From Dyadobacter frigoris (GTDB lineage: Bacteria > Bacteroidota > Bacteroidia > Cytophagales > Spirosomataceae), in the NCBI RefSeq assembly GCF_005280585.1, contig NZ_SZVO01000002.1, positions 124,001-188,000 of the forward strand: 64,000 bases of DNA. The letters run 5' to 3'. Under the pieces are notes generated by a model. The model ran no database searches and was not told the origin of the DNA. It saw nothing but the letters and a program-made list of their open reading frames with translations. This document shows positions 45,047 to 52,902 of this stretch, piece by piece. A program made the translations under genes and the position numbers. The stretch's first letter is position 1. Every line of letters begins with the position of its first letter.

Positions 45047-46012
45047 TTAAATTGTCCTCACATCTTTATTGGAATAAGTCAGAAAAACTTCTTCACCATT
45101 TTCTACGTCTTTTTTGTTCCTATAAAAAACTAATAATCCCTTTTCGTTTGTACAACGGATTTCCCAATGATTTCCATGAAAACGAATGGCCTCCACAATC
45201 CCGGTCCATTTACTTTTTTCCAAAAATTTAGTCCGCTTTATTTTTTCAGGACGAATGAAAGATTTTTTCAACTCAGGATTTTCACCAAGCCAGTTAATAT
45301 CACCGGTCAATTCTGCAACATAACCATCAATTGGTTGATTATATACTTCCTGCGGAGTTCCAAATTGAATTACTTTTCCATCTCTTAAAACTGCGATTTT
45401 GTCCGACCATGCCAAAGCATCTGAAGCTTCATGAGTAACAAAAATACAGGCCATCTGCTGTTCCTGCCGCATTTGCTCAATTGCTTCTGCCAGAATTCGT
45501 CGGTTTCTATTATCTAAATGGGCAAAAGGTTCGTCCAGTAATAAAACATCCGGCTGTTCCGCCAACGATTTTGCTATGGCCGTCCGCTGTTTTTCTCCTC
45601 CTGATAAAAGTTTGGCTTTTTGTCTGCGAACATTCGACAAACCAGTGATCTTTAACAATTCCTCAACTTTCTGCTTACGATATTCCGGCTCATAAAAACG
45701 AAGCGAATAAGAAATGTTTTCTTCTACTGTTTGGTTTGGAAAAAGCTCAAATTCCTGATGAATCAATTTTATAGAATCATGGCCAGGAATTAGTTCTCCT
45801 TTTACAGAAGTTAATAGCGCTTCCTTGAAGAATACATCTCCCGAATCAGCATCCATGAATCTGCCCAATATTCTTAAAAATGTACTTTTCCCCGATCCGC
45901 TTTCTCCCAAAATCCCTAACCATTCACCTGGATTTAATTCCAGGGAAACATCAGATAAAACCGTTTTAGAATCGAATTTTTTTGAAACAGAATCGGCACG
46001 AAGAACAGTCAT
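45047..46012 (-). CDS. ABC transporter ATP-binding protein, orphan
   Basis: This 321-residue ATPase has Walker A GESGSGKST, signature LSGGEKQR, Walker B VLLLDEPFAHLD and the H-loop FVTHEASDAL. The C-terminal part (about 230-321) looks like a TOBE-type regulatory domain as in PotA/CysA/ModC importers. No permease or binding-protein gene is near, so its transport partner and substrate are unknown. The gene ends almost against the DUF5686 gene. Confidence 0.88.
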   Translation of the reverse strand: MTVLRADSVSKKFDSKTVLSDVSLELNPGEWLGILGESGSGKSTFLRILGRFMDADSGDVFFKEALLTSVKGELIPGHDSIKLIHQEFELFPNQTVEENISYSLRFYEPEYRKQKVEELLKITGLSNVRRQKAKLLSGGEKQRTAIAKSLAEQPDVLLLDEPFAHLDNRNRRILAEAIEQMRQEQQMACIFVTHEASDALAWSDKIAVLRDGKVIQFGTPQEVYNQPIDGYVAELTGDINWLGENPELKKSFIRPEKIKRTKFLEKSKWTGIVEAIRFHGNHWEIRCTNEKGLLVFYRNKKDVENGEEVFLTYSNKDVRTI

Positions 46013-46053
46013 TGGGAGAGTTGTAAAGAAGAAATGATGATGAAAATTTAACT

Positions 46054-46131
46054 TCGGCTGTCAGACTTTCGATGATCCAAAATCGTAATTGTTTCAAAAA
46101 ACTGACGGCCGATCGCCGATAGCCGATAGCC
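46054..46131. repeat. GCCGAT-rich palindromic dispersed repeat
   Basis: TCGGCTGTCAG (46054-46064) is inverted against CTGACGGCCGA (46102-46112), with one G-U. The second arm continues into a GCCGATAGCCGATAGCC tract up to 46131. It lies between the ABC gene and the nitroreductase gene, both on the minus strand. A related unit forms the terminator at 50013-50089. Confidence 0.6.
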
Positions 46132-46133
46132 CG

Positions 46134-46709
46134 TTAACCAATCCAGGTAACTTTATCTGCGATTGGTGTACGACGCGCCGGAATTTCACCCAGATTGTGA
46201 TAACCCATGTAAAAGAATCCAACACATTTCTGATTTTCTTTCAATTCCAAAAAGGCTTTCAAAGCGTCATTAACGGACGGACTGCTCCAATAGGCTCCGA
46301 TATTATTGGCTGTTGATGTAAGCCACATATTTTGGACTGCGCAGGCAACGGCCGCCACTTCTTCCCATTCCGGTATTTTTTCGGCATGGGTTTCCATGAT
46401 AATTGCAATCACCGCGGCGGATTTTAAAGATTTAGAACGAGTTCCCTCATATTTCGCCTCTGAAAATGTTTCCGGAGTTGTGTTTGCCTTGTACGCTTCT
46501 CCCATGTAATCCGCCAACTTATCTAATCCTGAACCTGTAAAAACCCGGAATCTCCATGGTTCGGTTAGTTTATGGGTTGGAGCAAAATTTGCGTTTTCCA
46601 GAATGGTTTCTATTAATTCTTTTGGAATTTCCTTTTCAATATAACTTGGTGGAAATATGCTGCGACGGCTACGAATGACCTCGTTGATGGAATCTATAAC
46701 GTTACTCAT
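46134..46709 (-). CDS. Nitroreductase family protein
   Basis: This 191-residue FMN enzyme begins SNVIDSINEVIRSRRSIF with the FMN-phosphate contact (RSRRS), then NFAPTHKLTEPWRF, and ends with a GYH-type FMN segment (FFYMGYHN). The family reduces nitro-compounds, quinones or flavins with NAD(P)H. The ATG at 46709 is chosen over an upstream TTG. There is no operon partner. Confidence 0.85.
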   Translation of the reverse strand: MSNVIDSINEVIRSRRSIFPPSYIEKEIPKELIETILENANFAPTHKLTEPWRFRVFTGSGLDKLADYMGEAYKANTTPETFSEAKYEGTRSKSLKSAAVIAIIMETHAEKIPEWEEVAAVACAVQNMWLTSTANNIGAYWSSPSVNDALKAFLELKENQKCVGFFYMGYHNLGEIPARRTPIADKVTWIG

Positions 46710-46869
46710 GAAAATTGCTTTAATTAAATATATCCGTTTAAATCGTCTGAAAGCTGCATAAAAGCTCTGCAAACCGTTGAAATAGTAATTATTATATGAC
46801 TACGTCAAAAAACTGTAAATTGTGCCCGTTATCTGAATAACTTCAAACCTTTAACTAACTAATATCTAC

Positions 46870-47187
46870 ATGCTTGTTACTACCACTCCAAACATTGAAG
46901 GTAAAAAAATCATAAAATATATTGGCCTCGTAAATGGTGAGGCTATCATTGGAGCCAACATTATCAAAGATGTACTCGCTTCCATACGCGACGTAGTCGG
47001 CGGACGTTCCGCGGCATATGAACAAAGTCTTCGCGAAGCAAAAAGCATTGCGCTTCGTGAAATGATGGACCAGGCACAGCGCCTTGGTGCCCATGCTATT
47101 ATCGCCGTAGATCTTGACTTTGAAACGCTCGGAAATGGGTCAATGCTCATGGTTAGCTGCAACGGCACTGCAGTCTGCCTTGAATAA
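46870..47187 (+). CDS. YbjQ/UPF0145 family protein
   Basis: This 105-residue protein has the YbjQ fold signatures (VTTTPNIEGKKI, GEAIIGANIIKD, RLGAHAIIAVDLDFETLG). YbjQ proteins form pentamers; a heavy-metal-binding role has been suggested from structure only. It has no signal peptide. Its stop is 7 bases before the convergent metF stop. Confidence 0.85.
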   Translation: MLVTTTPNIEGKKIIKYIGLVNGEAIIGANIIKDVLASIRDVVGGRSAAYEQSLREAKSIALREMMDQAQRLGAHAIIAVDLDFETLGNGSMLMVSCNGTAVCLE

Positions 47188-47194
47188 TATTCAG

Positions 47195-48151
47195 TTAAAA
47201 AACCTGACTTGCGATTCTGGCGACATTATCTGATTTTCCCATGGTGTAAAAATGTAAAACCGGAACACCGTATTCAATCAGTTCTTTACATTGCTGAACG
47301 CCCCATTCAACACCAAGCTGGCGGACTTCTTTATCTGTAGCACATTTTTCCGCCTCTTTGACGAGTTCCTGAGGAAATTCAAGGTGGAAAATATCGGCTA
47401 GTACGGTAAGTTGTCTTTTGGTTGCCAATGGTTTTAGTCCCGGAATGATAGGAACCGTAATTCCCTCAGCACGGCAGCGGTCAACAAAACGGAAATATTT
47501 TTGGTTATCGAAAAACATTTGGGTTACAATATAATTTGCGCCCAGGTCAATCTTCCTTTTCAAATGCTCAAAATCCGTATCAAGACTTTCTGCATCAAAA
47601 TGTTTTTCAGGATATCCGGCTATTCCAATACAGAAATTTGTGTGGGCAGCTTCGGTTTCAGCATGAAGTAATACGCCTTTATTCATCTTATCAACCTGCA
47701 CTACCAGTTCAGAGGCATAAGTATGTCCACCAAGTTTCGCTTTAAAAACGCCCGCAGATTTTTCAGGATCGCCTCGTAATACCAGAACATTATCAATTCC
47801 TAAATAGTGAAGATCAAACAATACATCTTCTGTTTCGTCTTTGGTAAAACCTCCGCAAATGACATGAGGAACAGCATCAACTTTAAATCGTTCCATCAGT
47901 CTTGCGCAGATCCCCACAGTTCCCGGACGCTTGCGAATAGGTATTCTCTCAATCAGGCCGTTTTGGCCTTTTACATCAATTAATTCTTCTCTATGGTAAG
48001 TGACATCAACGAAAGGTGGCTTAAATTCCATTAAAGGTTCTATGGAATCCAGCAATTCAGTTATATTTTGTCCTTTTAAAGGTGGGATAATCTCAATAGA
48101 AAAGAGTGTCTTGCCCTGAGCCTGGTGTATGAATTCGGTAACTTTGGTCAT
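47195..48151 (-). CDS. metF: Methylenetetrahydrofolate reductase
   Basis: This 318-residue flavoprotein reduces 5,10-methylene-THF to 5-methyl-THF for methionine synthesis. Family features are the N-terminal FSIEIIPPLKG, where the acidic Glu contacts flavin, VDVTYHRE, the catalytic/folate-binding GDPEKS region, and the FAD-binding YIVTQMFFDNQKY. The ATG at 48151 gives the normal start (MTKVTEFIHQAQGKTLFSIE); an upstream TTG-started extension has no family match. There is no SAM riboswitch that I can recognise in its leader. Confidence 0.95.
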   Translation of the reverse strand: MTKVTEFIHQAQGKTLFSIEIIPPLKGQNITELLDSIEPLMEFKPPFVDVTYHREELIDVKGQNGLIERIPIRKRPGTVGICARLMERFKVDAVPHVICGGFTKDETEDVLFDLHYLGIDNVLVLRGDPEKSAGVFKAKLGGHTYASELVVQVDKMNKGVLLHAETEAAHTNFCIGIAGYPEKHFDAESLDTDFEHLKRKIDLGANYIVTQMFFDNQKYFRFVDRCRAEGITVPIIPGLKPLATKRQLTVLADIFHLEFPQELVKEAEKCATDKEVRQLGVEWGVQQCKELIEYGVPVLHFYTMGKSDNVARIASQVF

Positions 48152-48224
48152 GTACTGGTTTTCTTGGTTTGCGTAAGCGTATACAAAAGAACACCATTTA
48201 TATAACCAAACCAACCGATAAAAC

Positions 48225-48352
48225 AAAAAAATGGCCTACCGCATAACAGTAGGCCATTCCACGTAAACCCTCCTCTATCAGTGTTCGTCAAAACTACAAA
48301 GTAAAACTGACAGGCGTCAGATACTAGTTGCAGTTTGCTTGACTGACTTCTA
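48225..48352 (-). ncRNA. Candidate structured small RNA upstream of metF (6S-like?)
   Basis: Read on the minus strand from about 48352, a rod-like hairpin forms: GTCAA (from 48344) with TTGAC, then AACTGCAA with TTGTAGTT, then AGTA with TACT, and a CTGAC-GCCT-GTCAG tip, with small bulges between. A purine-rich single-stranded part follows (GATAGAGGAGGG), then an intrinsic terminator ending in T7. The length of about 125 bases, the bulged rod and the separate terminator suggest an independent small RNA. 6S RNA of the Flavobacteria type (6S-Flavo) is the class I would test first. A metF leader with attenuator is the alternative. The other 200 bases up to the GNAT gene show nothing clear. Confidence 0.45.
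48231..48259 (-). terminator. Intrinsic terminator of the small RNA / attenuator before metF
   Basis: On the minus strand AATGGCCTAC pairs perfectly with GTAGGCCATT around a nine-base loop and runs into TTTTTGTTTT. It lies 79 bases before the metF ATG, in the sense of metF transcription. Confidence 0.9.
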
Positions 48353-48561
48353 TATTATAAATATTCATGCCAGATGTATGCAATGATGGACGCTGACTGC
48401 AAAAGATTCAAGTATTCATTGCTTTTGGCCCATTTCCCGGCCGTAAGAGGGATTTAGAATATATCTTCAACCTTTACCAGATTAAAAATTCATACAATCC
48501 AGTGAAAGGCCATATGCCAAAATGACGAATAATTCTACATAATGCCGAATCCGGTTACCCA

Positions 48562-49029
48562 TTATTCCACAAAAGTATTCTTTCTGGTCATTTCAATATG
48601 ATCAATACCGTCTTCATCATAAATTTCACCGGACTGAACAAAGCCAAAAGACTCGTAAAATCTTTTAAGATAAAGCTGGGCCCCGATCCTGATAATGGCC
48701 TCTCCGTAAATTTCTTCCAGCTTGGTTATTGATTGTTCCATCAATTCAATCCCGAACATTTTTCCCCGGCCAAGCGGTGAAACCAAAATACGTCCGATGG
48801 AGGGATATTCATACGAGATTCCGGGAGGAACAATTCTGGAATAAGCCATCAAATTCCCATTTTCCATTCCCCGCAAATGATAGCATTTTTGATCTTTACC
48901 GTCAAGATCCGGAAAGATGCAATTTTGTTCGACGATGAAAACTTCATTTCTTAAACGCAGCAGTTCATATAATTCCTGATTCGAAAGCGCATCAAAGGAT
49001 TTGGTATCCCATTGTAATTTTAGATTCAT
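48562..49029 (-). CDS. GNAT family N-acetyltransferase, ElaA-like
   Basis: This 155-residue protein matches ElaA: LYELLRLRNEVFIVEQNC, YPDLD-type (FPDLDGKDQKCYHL), GRILVSPLGRGKMFGIELM as the acetyl-CoA pyrophosphate loop, and FYESFGFVQSGEIYDEDGI. The natural acceptor of ElaA is not known. It is divergent from the YebC gene across a region with palindromes. Confidence 0.88.
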   Translation of the reverse strand: MNLKLQWDTKSFDALSNQELYELLRLRNEVFIVEQNCIFPDLDGKDQKCYHLRGMENGNLMAYSRIVPPGISYEYPSIGRILVSPLGRGKMFGIELMEQSITKLEEIYGEAIIRIGAQLYLKRFYESFGFVQSGEIYDEDGIDHIEMTRKNTFVE

Positions 49030-49062
49030 TTTTAAGTAAAAAGAGATTGAAAGGTTCTTATT

Positions 49063-49095
49063 TTTGCCTGAGTTTCACAGTCTTTTGTATTTTTG
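49063..49095 (+). promoter_or_regulatory. Bacteroidota-type promoter upstream of the YebC gene
   Basis: TTTG (49063-49066) is followed after 21 bases by TATTTTTG (49088-49095), an exact TAnnTTTG box. Transcription would start near 49102, leaving a leader of about 190 bases before the ATG at 49290. Confidence 0.6.
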
Positions 49096-49108
49096 CAAAT
49101 TATTCGGG

Positions 49109-49217
49109 ATCTGTCAGATTCTGAATAAAACTTAAATATTACTTCAAATACCTATCTGTCAGATTATTACAATAAAAAAGCGGAAATTATCTGCACTTTT
49201 GAATAGTAATAATCTGA
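49109..49217 (+). promoter_or_regulatory. Repeated palindromes in the leader of the YebC gene
   Basis: The near-perfect palindrome ATCTGTCAGAT occurs at 49109-49119 and again at 49154-49164. The second copy overlaps an arm TCAGATTATTAC (49159-49170) that pairs with GTAATAATCTGA (49206-49217), 12 bases. These could be operator sites for a dimeric repressor just downstream of the promoter, or parts of an RNA hairpin. Confidence 0.45.
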
Positions 49218-49289
49218 TCCGAACTTAGCATTTTGAAGTAGTAAAATTTCATATCAGTTTAAATCTATTAAAACTTAAGTACAATACGC

Positions 49290-50006
49290 ATGGGAAGAGC
49301 CTATGAATATAGAAAAGCGCGGATGTTTAAGCGTTGGGATAAAATGGCAAAAACATTTACCCGAATTGGAAAAGACATTGTTCTTGCTGTAAAAGGCGGA
49401 ACAGCTGATCCAGCCACCAACGCACGTCTCAGAGTTTTGCTTCAAAATGCAAGAGCTGCCAACATGCCCAAAGAAACGGTTGAACGTGCGATTAAACGGG
49501 CAACATCCAAAGATCAGGAAGATTACAAAGAAATGGTTTATGAAGGTTACGGGCCTCATGGTGTTGCGATTCTGGTGGAAAGTACGACCGACAATCCTGT
49601 TCGCACGGTAGCAAACGTTCGCAGCTATTTCAACAAACTTGGCGGAAGCCTTGGTACCATGGGTATGCTTGATTTTATTTTTGACCGGAAATGTATTTTC
49701 AAGGTTAAAAATGACGGCAAGCGTGATATGGAAGAATTGGAATTCGAATTAATTGATGTGGGCGGAGAAGAGGTTTTCCTTGACGAAGAAACAAACCAGA
49801 TCAATATTTACGGAGAATTTTCTTCTTTTGGTATGCTTCAGCATTATTTGGAAGAAAACGGTTTTGAAATTGTAGAAGCAGATTTTGAACGTATTCCAAG
49901 TGACACAAAATCATTAAGCGAAGAAGAAATCGCAGAAGTTGAAAAACTGATCGAAAAAATCGAAGACGACGACGACGTTCAACGCGTCTATCACAATATG
50001 GCATAA
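49290..50006 (+). CDS. YebC/PmpR (TACO1) family protein
   Basis: This 238-residue cytoplasmic protein has the family start MGRAYEYRKARMFKRWDKM with KTFTRIGKDI, then GGTADPATNARLR and ANMPKETVERAIKRA, and an acidic C-terminal part (EKIEDDDDVQRVYHNM). Members act as DNA-binding regulators or, as shown more recently, as factors that relieve ribosome stalling. No recombination genes (ruvC) lie next to it. The start at the conserved MGRA is secure. Confidence 0.93.
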   Translation: MGRAYEYRKARMFKRWDKMAKTFTRIGKDIVLAVKGGTADPATNARLRVLLQNARAANMPKETVERAIKRATSKDQEDYKEMVYEGYGPHGVAILVESTTDNPVRTVANVRSYFNKLGGSLGTMGMLDFIFDRKCIFKVKNDGKRDMEELEFELIDVGGEEVFLDEETNQINIYGEFSSFGMLQHYLEENGFEIVEADFERIPSDTKSLSEEEIAEVEKLIEKIEDDDDVQRVYHNMA

Positions 50007-50012
50007 AGCGAT

Positions 50013-50089
50013 GGCTTTCGGCGATCGGCTTTCAGTAATAGACTATAACTAATTTATGTCCATAAACTGACAGCCGACGGCCGAAAGCC
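50013..50089. terminator. Bidirectional terminator built from a GCCGA-type repeat
   Basis: The arm at 50013-50036 (GGCTTTCGGC then GATCGGCTTTCAGT) is inverted against 50066-50089 with three mismatches in 24 bases. It fills the gap between the convergent YebC and GreA-like genes. The arms resemble the repeat at 46054-46131, so a mobile palindromic repeat seems to serve as terminator. Confidence 0.7.
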
Positions 50090-50092
50090 TTA

Positions 50093-50539
50093 TCAATTTA
50101 TCGCAATAATCTTATGCGGCTTATTCAAAAACTGAAATTGTCCGCCTGCTTCTTTTCCTAAAAACGAAAGTCCAACCGGTGAGGAAGAGGAAACCGCAAG
50201 CACCGTTTGATTATCAAATTTTACTGCACCCAGACTAACGGATATAAAAAACCATCCTGCCGTGGTTTCCATAAGTGCTCCTACTGCACCGCGTGACAAA
50301 GATTCAGTTTCACCAATTCTTTCCAAAATAACACGTTCCTGACGAACTTGTTCATATTGTCTGGCGTGCATATTCCGGTCTAGCTGGCCCATGGAACGTG
50401 CCGTTTCATATTTATCTCCTGCCGAGCTTTTGCTTTGATCATTTGCAGAATCCTGAGCTGCTTCCATCGCTGCCCAGGCAACCTGCATACGTTCATCCAA
50501 AAGCCCTTTCATATATTCAATCAATTCCTTTTTATTCAT
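50093..50539 (-). CDS. GreA/GreB-like protein
   Basis: This 148-residue protein has an N-terminal helical hairpin (about 1-75, with AGDKYETARSMGQLDRNM) and a C-terminal FKBP-like domain with the GreA-type segment LAVSSSSPVGLSFLGKEAG. Gre factors enter the RNA polymerase channel and rescue backtracked complexes using acidic residues at the coiled-coil tip. The tip here differs from GreA, so transcript-cleavage activity is uncertain. Such proteins are sometimes mislabelled 3-oxoacyl-ACP synthase. Confidence 0.75.
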   Translation of the reverse strand: MNKKELIEYMKGLLDERMQVAWAAMEAAQDSANDQSKSSAGDKYETARSMGQLDRNMHARQYEQVRQERVILERIGETESLSRGAVGALMETTAGWFFISVSLGAVKFDNQTVLAVSSSSPVGLSFLGKEAGGQFQFLNKPHKIIAIN

Positions 50540-50847
50540 ATTGGTGTTGTGCGGGGTATTTCAATTTGTTTGCATAATTAGACAATTTAGCCAGAAGATT
50601 AAGATTTTACTATCTGACTATCCAAATATCCAGGTAAAATTTCGGCTATAACAAGAATAAATCCGATCCGGCAAACAAGTCATTTTCAAAATAATCAAAA
50701 AAAATTAATGCTCCAATTCTTCTGATCCTTTCTGATAACCAGATGTAAACGTAAGCCGCTATCCATAGAATTTGAAGTTTTCCTGTTCCTGAATTTCTCA
50801 TTGCGCACTTCCTTATTATCTTTGCAAAACTTTCCCAAACAGACGCA
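50540..50847 (+). promoter_or_regulatory. Divergent region between GreA-like gene and pyrB, with pyrB -7 box
   Basis: The 308-base gap has no gene. TATCTTTG at 50817-50824 is an exact TAnnTTTG box 23 bases before the pyrB ATG; TTTC at 50794-50797, 19 bases upstream, may be the -33 element. The short leader leaves no room for a pyrimidine attenuator. No box was found for the GreA-like gene. Confidence 0.55.
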
Positions 50848-51768
50848 ATGACAAAACTTTCAGTTCGGCACTTACTTGGCATTAAAAACCTGAACGAGAA
50901 TGACATTCAAACAATCCTGGATACTGCTACTCAATTTAAGGAAGTAATTAACCGTCCGATCAAGAAAGTACCCTCACTTCGGGATATCACAATTGCCAAC
51001 GTTTTCTTTGAAAATTCGACGCGGACAAGACTTTCTTTTGAACTTGCAGAGAAAAGACTTTCAGCAGATGTTGTCAATTTTTCGGCTTCCGGAAGTTCTG
51101 TTAAAAAAGGAGAAACTTTGCTGGATACCGTTAATAATATCCTGGCAATGAAAGTGGATATGATTGTAATGCGCCACAGCAGCCCGGGCGCCCCGCATTA
51201 TTTAGCGAGCCGGATTCCTGCTAATGTGATCAACGCCGGAGACGGAACACATGAACATCCAACGCAAGCTCTACTGGACGCTTTTTCGATGCGCGAGCAA
51301 TTGGGAGATCTTGCAGGAAAGAAAATCGCGATTATTGGTGATATTTTGCATTCCAGAGTTGCGCTATCGAATATTTTCTGTCTTCAAAAGTTAGGTGCAG
51401 AAGTAATGGTTTGCGGACCGTCAACGCTAATCCCAAAATTCCTGGCTGATTTGGGTGTAAAAATCGGTCATAATGTAAAAGAAGCATTACAATGGTGTGA
51501 TGTTGCCAATGTGCTTCGAATTCAGCTTGAAAGGCAACAAATTAAGTATTTCCCGTCTTTAAGAGAATATTCCCTTTACTTTGGAATCAACAAAGCAATG
51601 CTCGATGAGCTTGACAAAAAGATTGTTTTGATGCACCCAGGCCCTATTAACCGCGGCGTTGAGCTTTCATCTGATGCAGCAGATTCGGAGCATTCTATTA
51701 TCCTGAATCAGGTTGAAAATGGTGTTGCCGTAAGAATGGCCGCGTTATATCTTTTGGCTCAGCAATAA
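50848..51768 (+). CDS. pyrB: Aspartate carbamoyltransferase catalytic subunit
   Basis: This 306-residue enzyme joins carbamoyl phosphate and aspartate, the first committed step of pyrimidine synthesis. The carbamoyl-phosphate loop is S57-T-R-T-R61 (FFENSTRTRLSFE). HPTQALLDAFSM and MHPGPINRGVE complete the site, the latter carrying the aspartate-domain signature. No pyrI is next to it, so it may work as an unregulated trimer or with dihydroorotase encoded elsewhere. Confidence 0.96.
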   Translation: MTKLSVRHLLGIKNLNENDIQTILDTATQFKEVINRPIKKVPSLRDITIANVFFENSTRTRLSFELAEKRLSADVVNFSASGSSVKKGETLLDTVNNILAMKVDMIVMRHSSPGAPHYLASRIPANVINAGDGTHEHPTQALLDAFSMREQLGDLAGKKIAIIGDILHSRVALSNIFCLQKLGAEVMVCGPSTLIPKFLADLGVKIGHNVKEALQWCDVANVLRIQLERQQIKYFPSLREYSLYFGINKAMLDELDKKIVLMHPGPINRGVELSSDAADSEHSIILNQVENGVAVRMAALYLLAQQ

Positions 51769-51935
51769 GTCGCCTGACTTTATTTTTCATAAAAAATTCT
51801 TCCTTCGGATTCCTAAATAAATTCGATCAGAAACTTCTATTTTACACAATTGCCGGTGTGATAAAGTAACTCTCCAGCTTTCTCTTTTTAACAAAATTAT
51901 TTCTTTAAATAACTTAAATTATTGGCATGAAACAA

Positions 51936-51963
51936 TACCTTTGTTATAGTATGCATGCATAAC
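51936..51963 (+). promoter_or_regulatory. Promoter box and palindrome ahead of the dienoyl-CoA genes
   Basis: TACCTTTG (51936-51943) matches TAnnTTTG. Directly after it GTTAT (51943-51947) and ATAAC (51959-51963) flank a TGCATGCA palindrome (51952-51959), so an inverted repeat covers the expected transcript start. A fatty-acid-responsive repressor is one possible reader. Confidence 0.5.
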
Positions 51964-52019
51964 AAATTTATTTTTATAAAAAATTTCCAGCGGCTTTATT
52001 CTTCTTCAATAACTAAAAA

Positions 52020-52829
52020 ATGGCTTACGAAACGATATCTTTTACGATTGAAAACAACATTGCGCTTGTCAAACTAAACCGGCCGGAAAAAGCAAACGCG
52101 CTTAATGCTGTTGCCTGGAAAGAACTTAAATCTATTTTTGAAGAACTGGATGAAAATGCAGAAGTAAGAGTAATCGTACTCAGCGGTGCGGGAAAACATT
52201 TTTGTTCAGGAATTGATATTTCAATGTTGGCAGAAGTAACACGGTCTGAAGAAACCTGTGACACCAGAAAACGAGAAAAGCTACGTAAAAAAATCCTGGA
52301 ATTACAGGCTTCCGTAACCGCTATCGAGCAATGCAGCAAACCCGTTATTGCGGCAATAAAAGGTGGCTGTATCGGTGCAGGTGTGGATATTATCTGCGCT
52401 TGTGATATGCGTTATGCTACTCAGGATGCATTTTTCACTGTGAAAGAAATTGATATGGGCATGGTTGCTGATTTGGGAACATTACAAAGATTACCCAAAT
52501 TAATTCCTGATGGTTTTGCAAGAGAAATGGCTTTTACCGGACGAGAAGTTTTCGGCGCGGAGGCCGAAAGAATCGGACTGATCAATAAATGTTATGAAAC
52601 GGTTGACAATTTATTCAACAGCGTAACGGAAATCGCAGCAAGTATCGCATCCAAATCTCCTGTTTCAATCAGAGGAACAAAACATATCCTTAATCACAGC
52701 AGAGATCATTCCGTTGCAGATGGCCTGCAATATATGGCAACCTGGAATGCAGCAATGTTACTCTCAGAAGATTTAAACGAATCTTTTAAATCAAAATCAG
52801 AAAAACGTCTGTCCGATTTCCGAAATTAA
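52020..52829 (+). CDS. Enoyl-CoA hydratase/isomerase family, delta3,5-delta2,4-dienoyl-CoA isomerase-like
   Basis: This 269-residue crotonase has the oxyanion-hole segments GKHFCSGIDISML and IKGGCIGAGVD. Most telling is FTVKEIDMGMVADLGTLQRL: the Glu and Asp match the catalytic pair of mammalian ECH1, which shifts 3,5-dienoyl-CoA to 2,4-dienoyl-CoA during oxidation of unsaturated fatty acids with odd-position double bonds. The next gene makes a 2,4-dienoyl-CoA reductase-like enzyme, which supports the assignment. Confidence 0.87.
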   Translation: MAYETISFTIENNIALVKLNRPEKANALNAVAWKELKSIFEELDENAEVRVIVLSGAGKHFCSGIDISMLAEVTRSEETCDTRKREKLRKKILELQASVTAIEQCSKPVIAAIKGGCIGAGVDIICACDMRYATQDAFFTVKEIDMGMVADLGTLQRLPKLIPDGFAREMAFTGREVFGAEAERIGLINKCYETVDNLFNSVTEIAASIASKSPVSIRGTKHILNHSRDHSVADGLQYMATWNAAMLLSEDLNESFKSKSEKRLSDFRN

Positions 52830-52902
52830 AGAAATTAACAAAAAATAAAACCCCGCTCAACCGCCCGGTGCCATTTTCAATTCTCAACTTTCAACTAAAA
52901 AA

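Noticed and set aside
48152-48400. SAM riboswitch in front of metF
   Set aside because: No SAM-I or SAM-II core could be recognised; the structure seen is a bulged rod plus terminator and was listed as a candidate RNA of unknown class.
50646-50906. 86-codon minus-strand open frame between the GreA-like gene and pyrB
   Set aside because: It overlaps the pyrB start and promoter box, and the product is unlike any protein I know.
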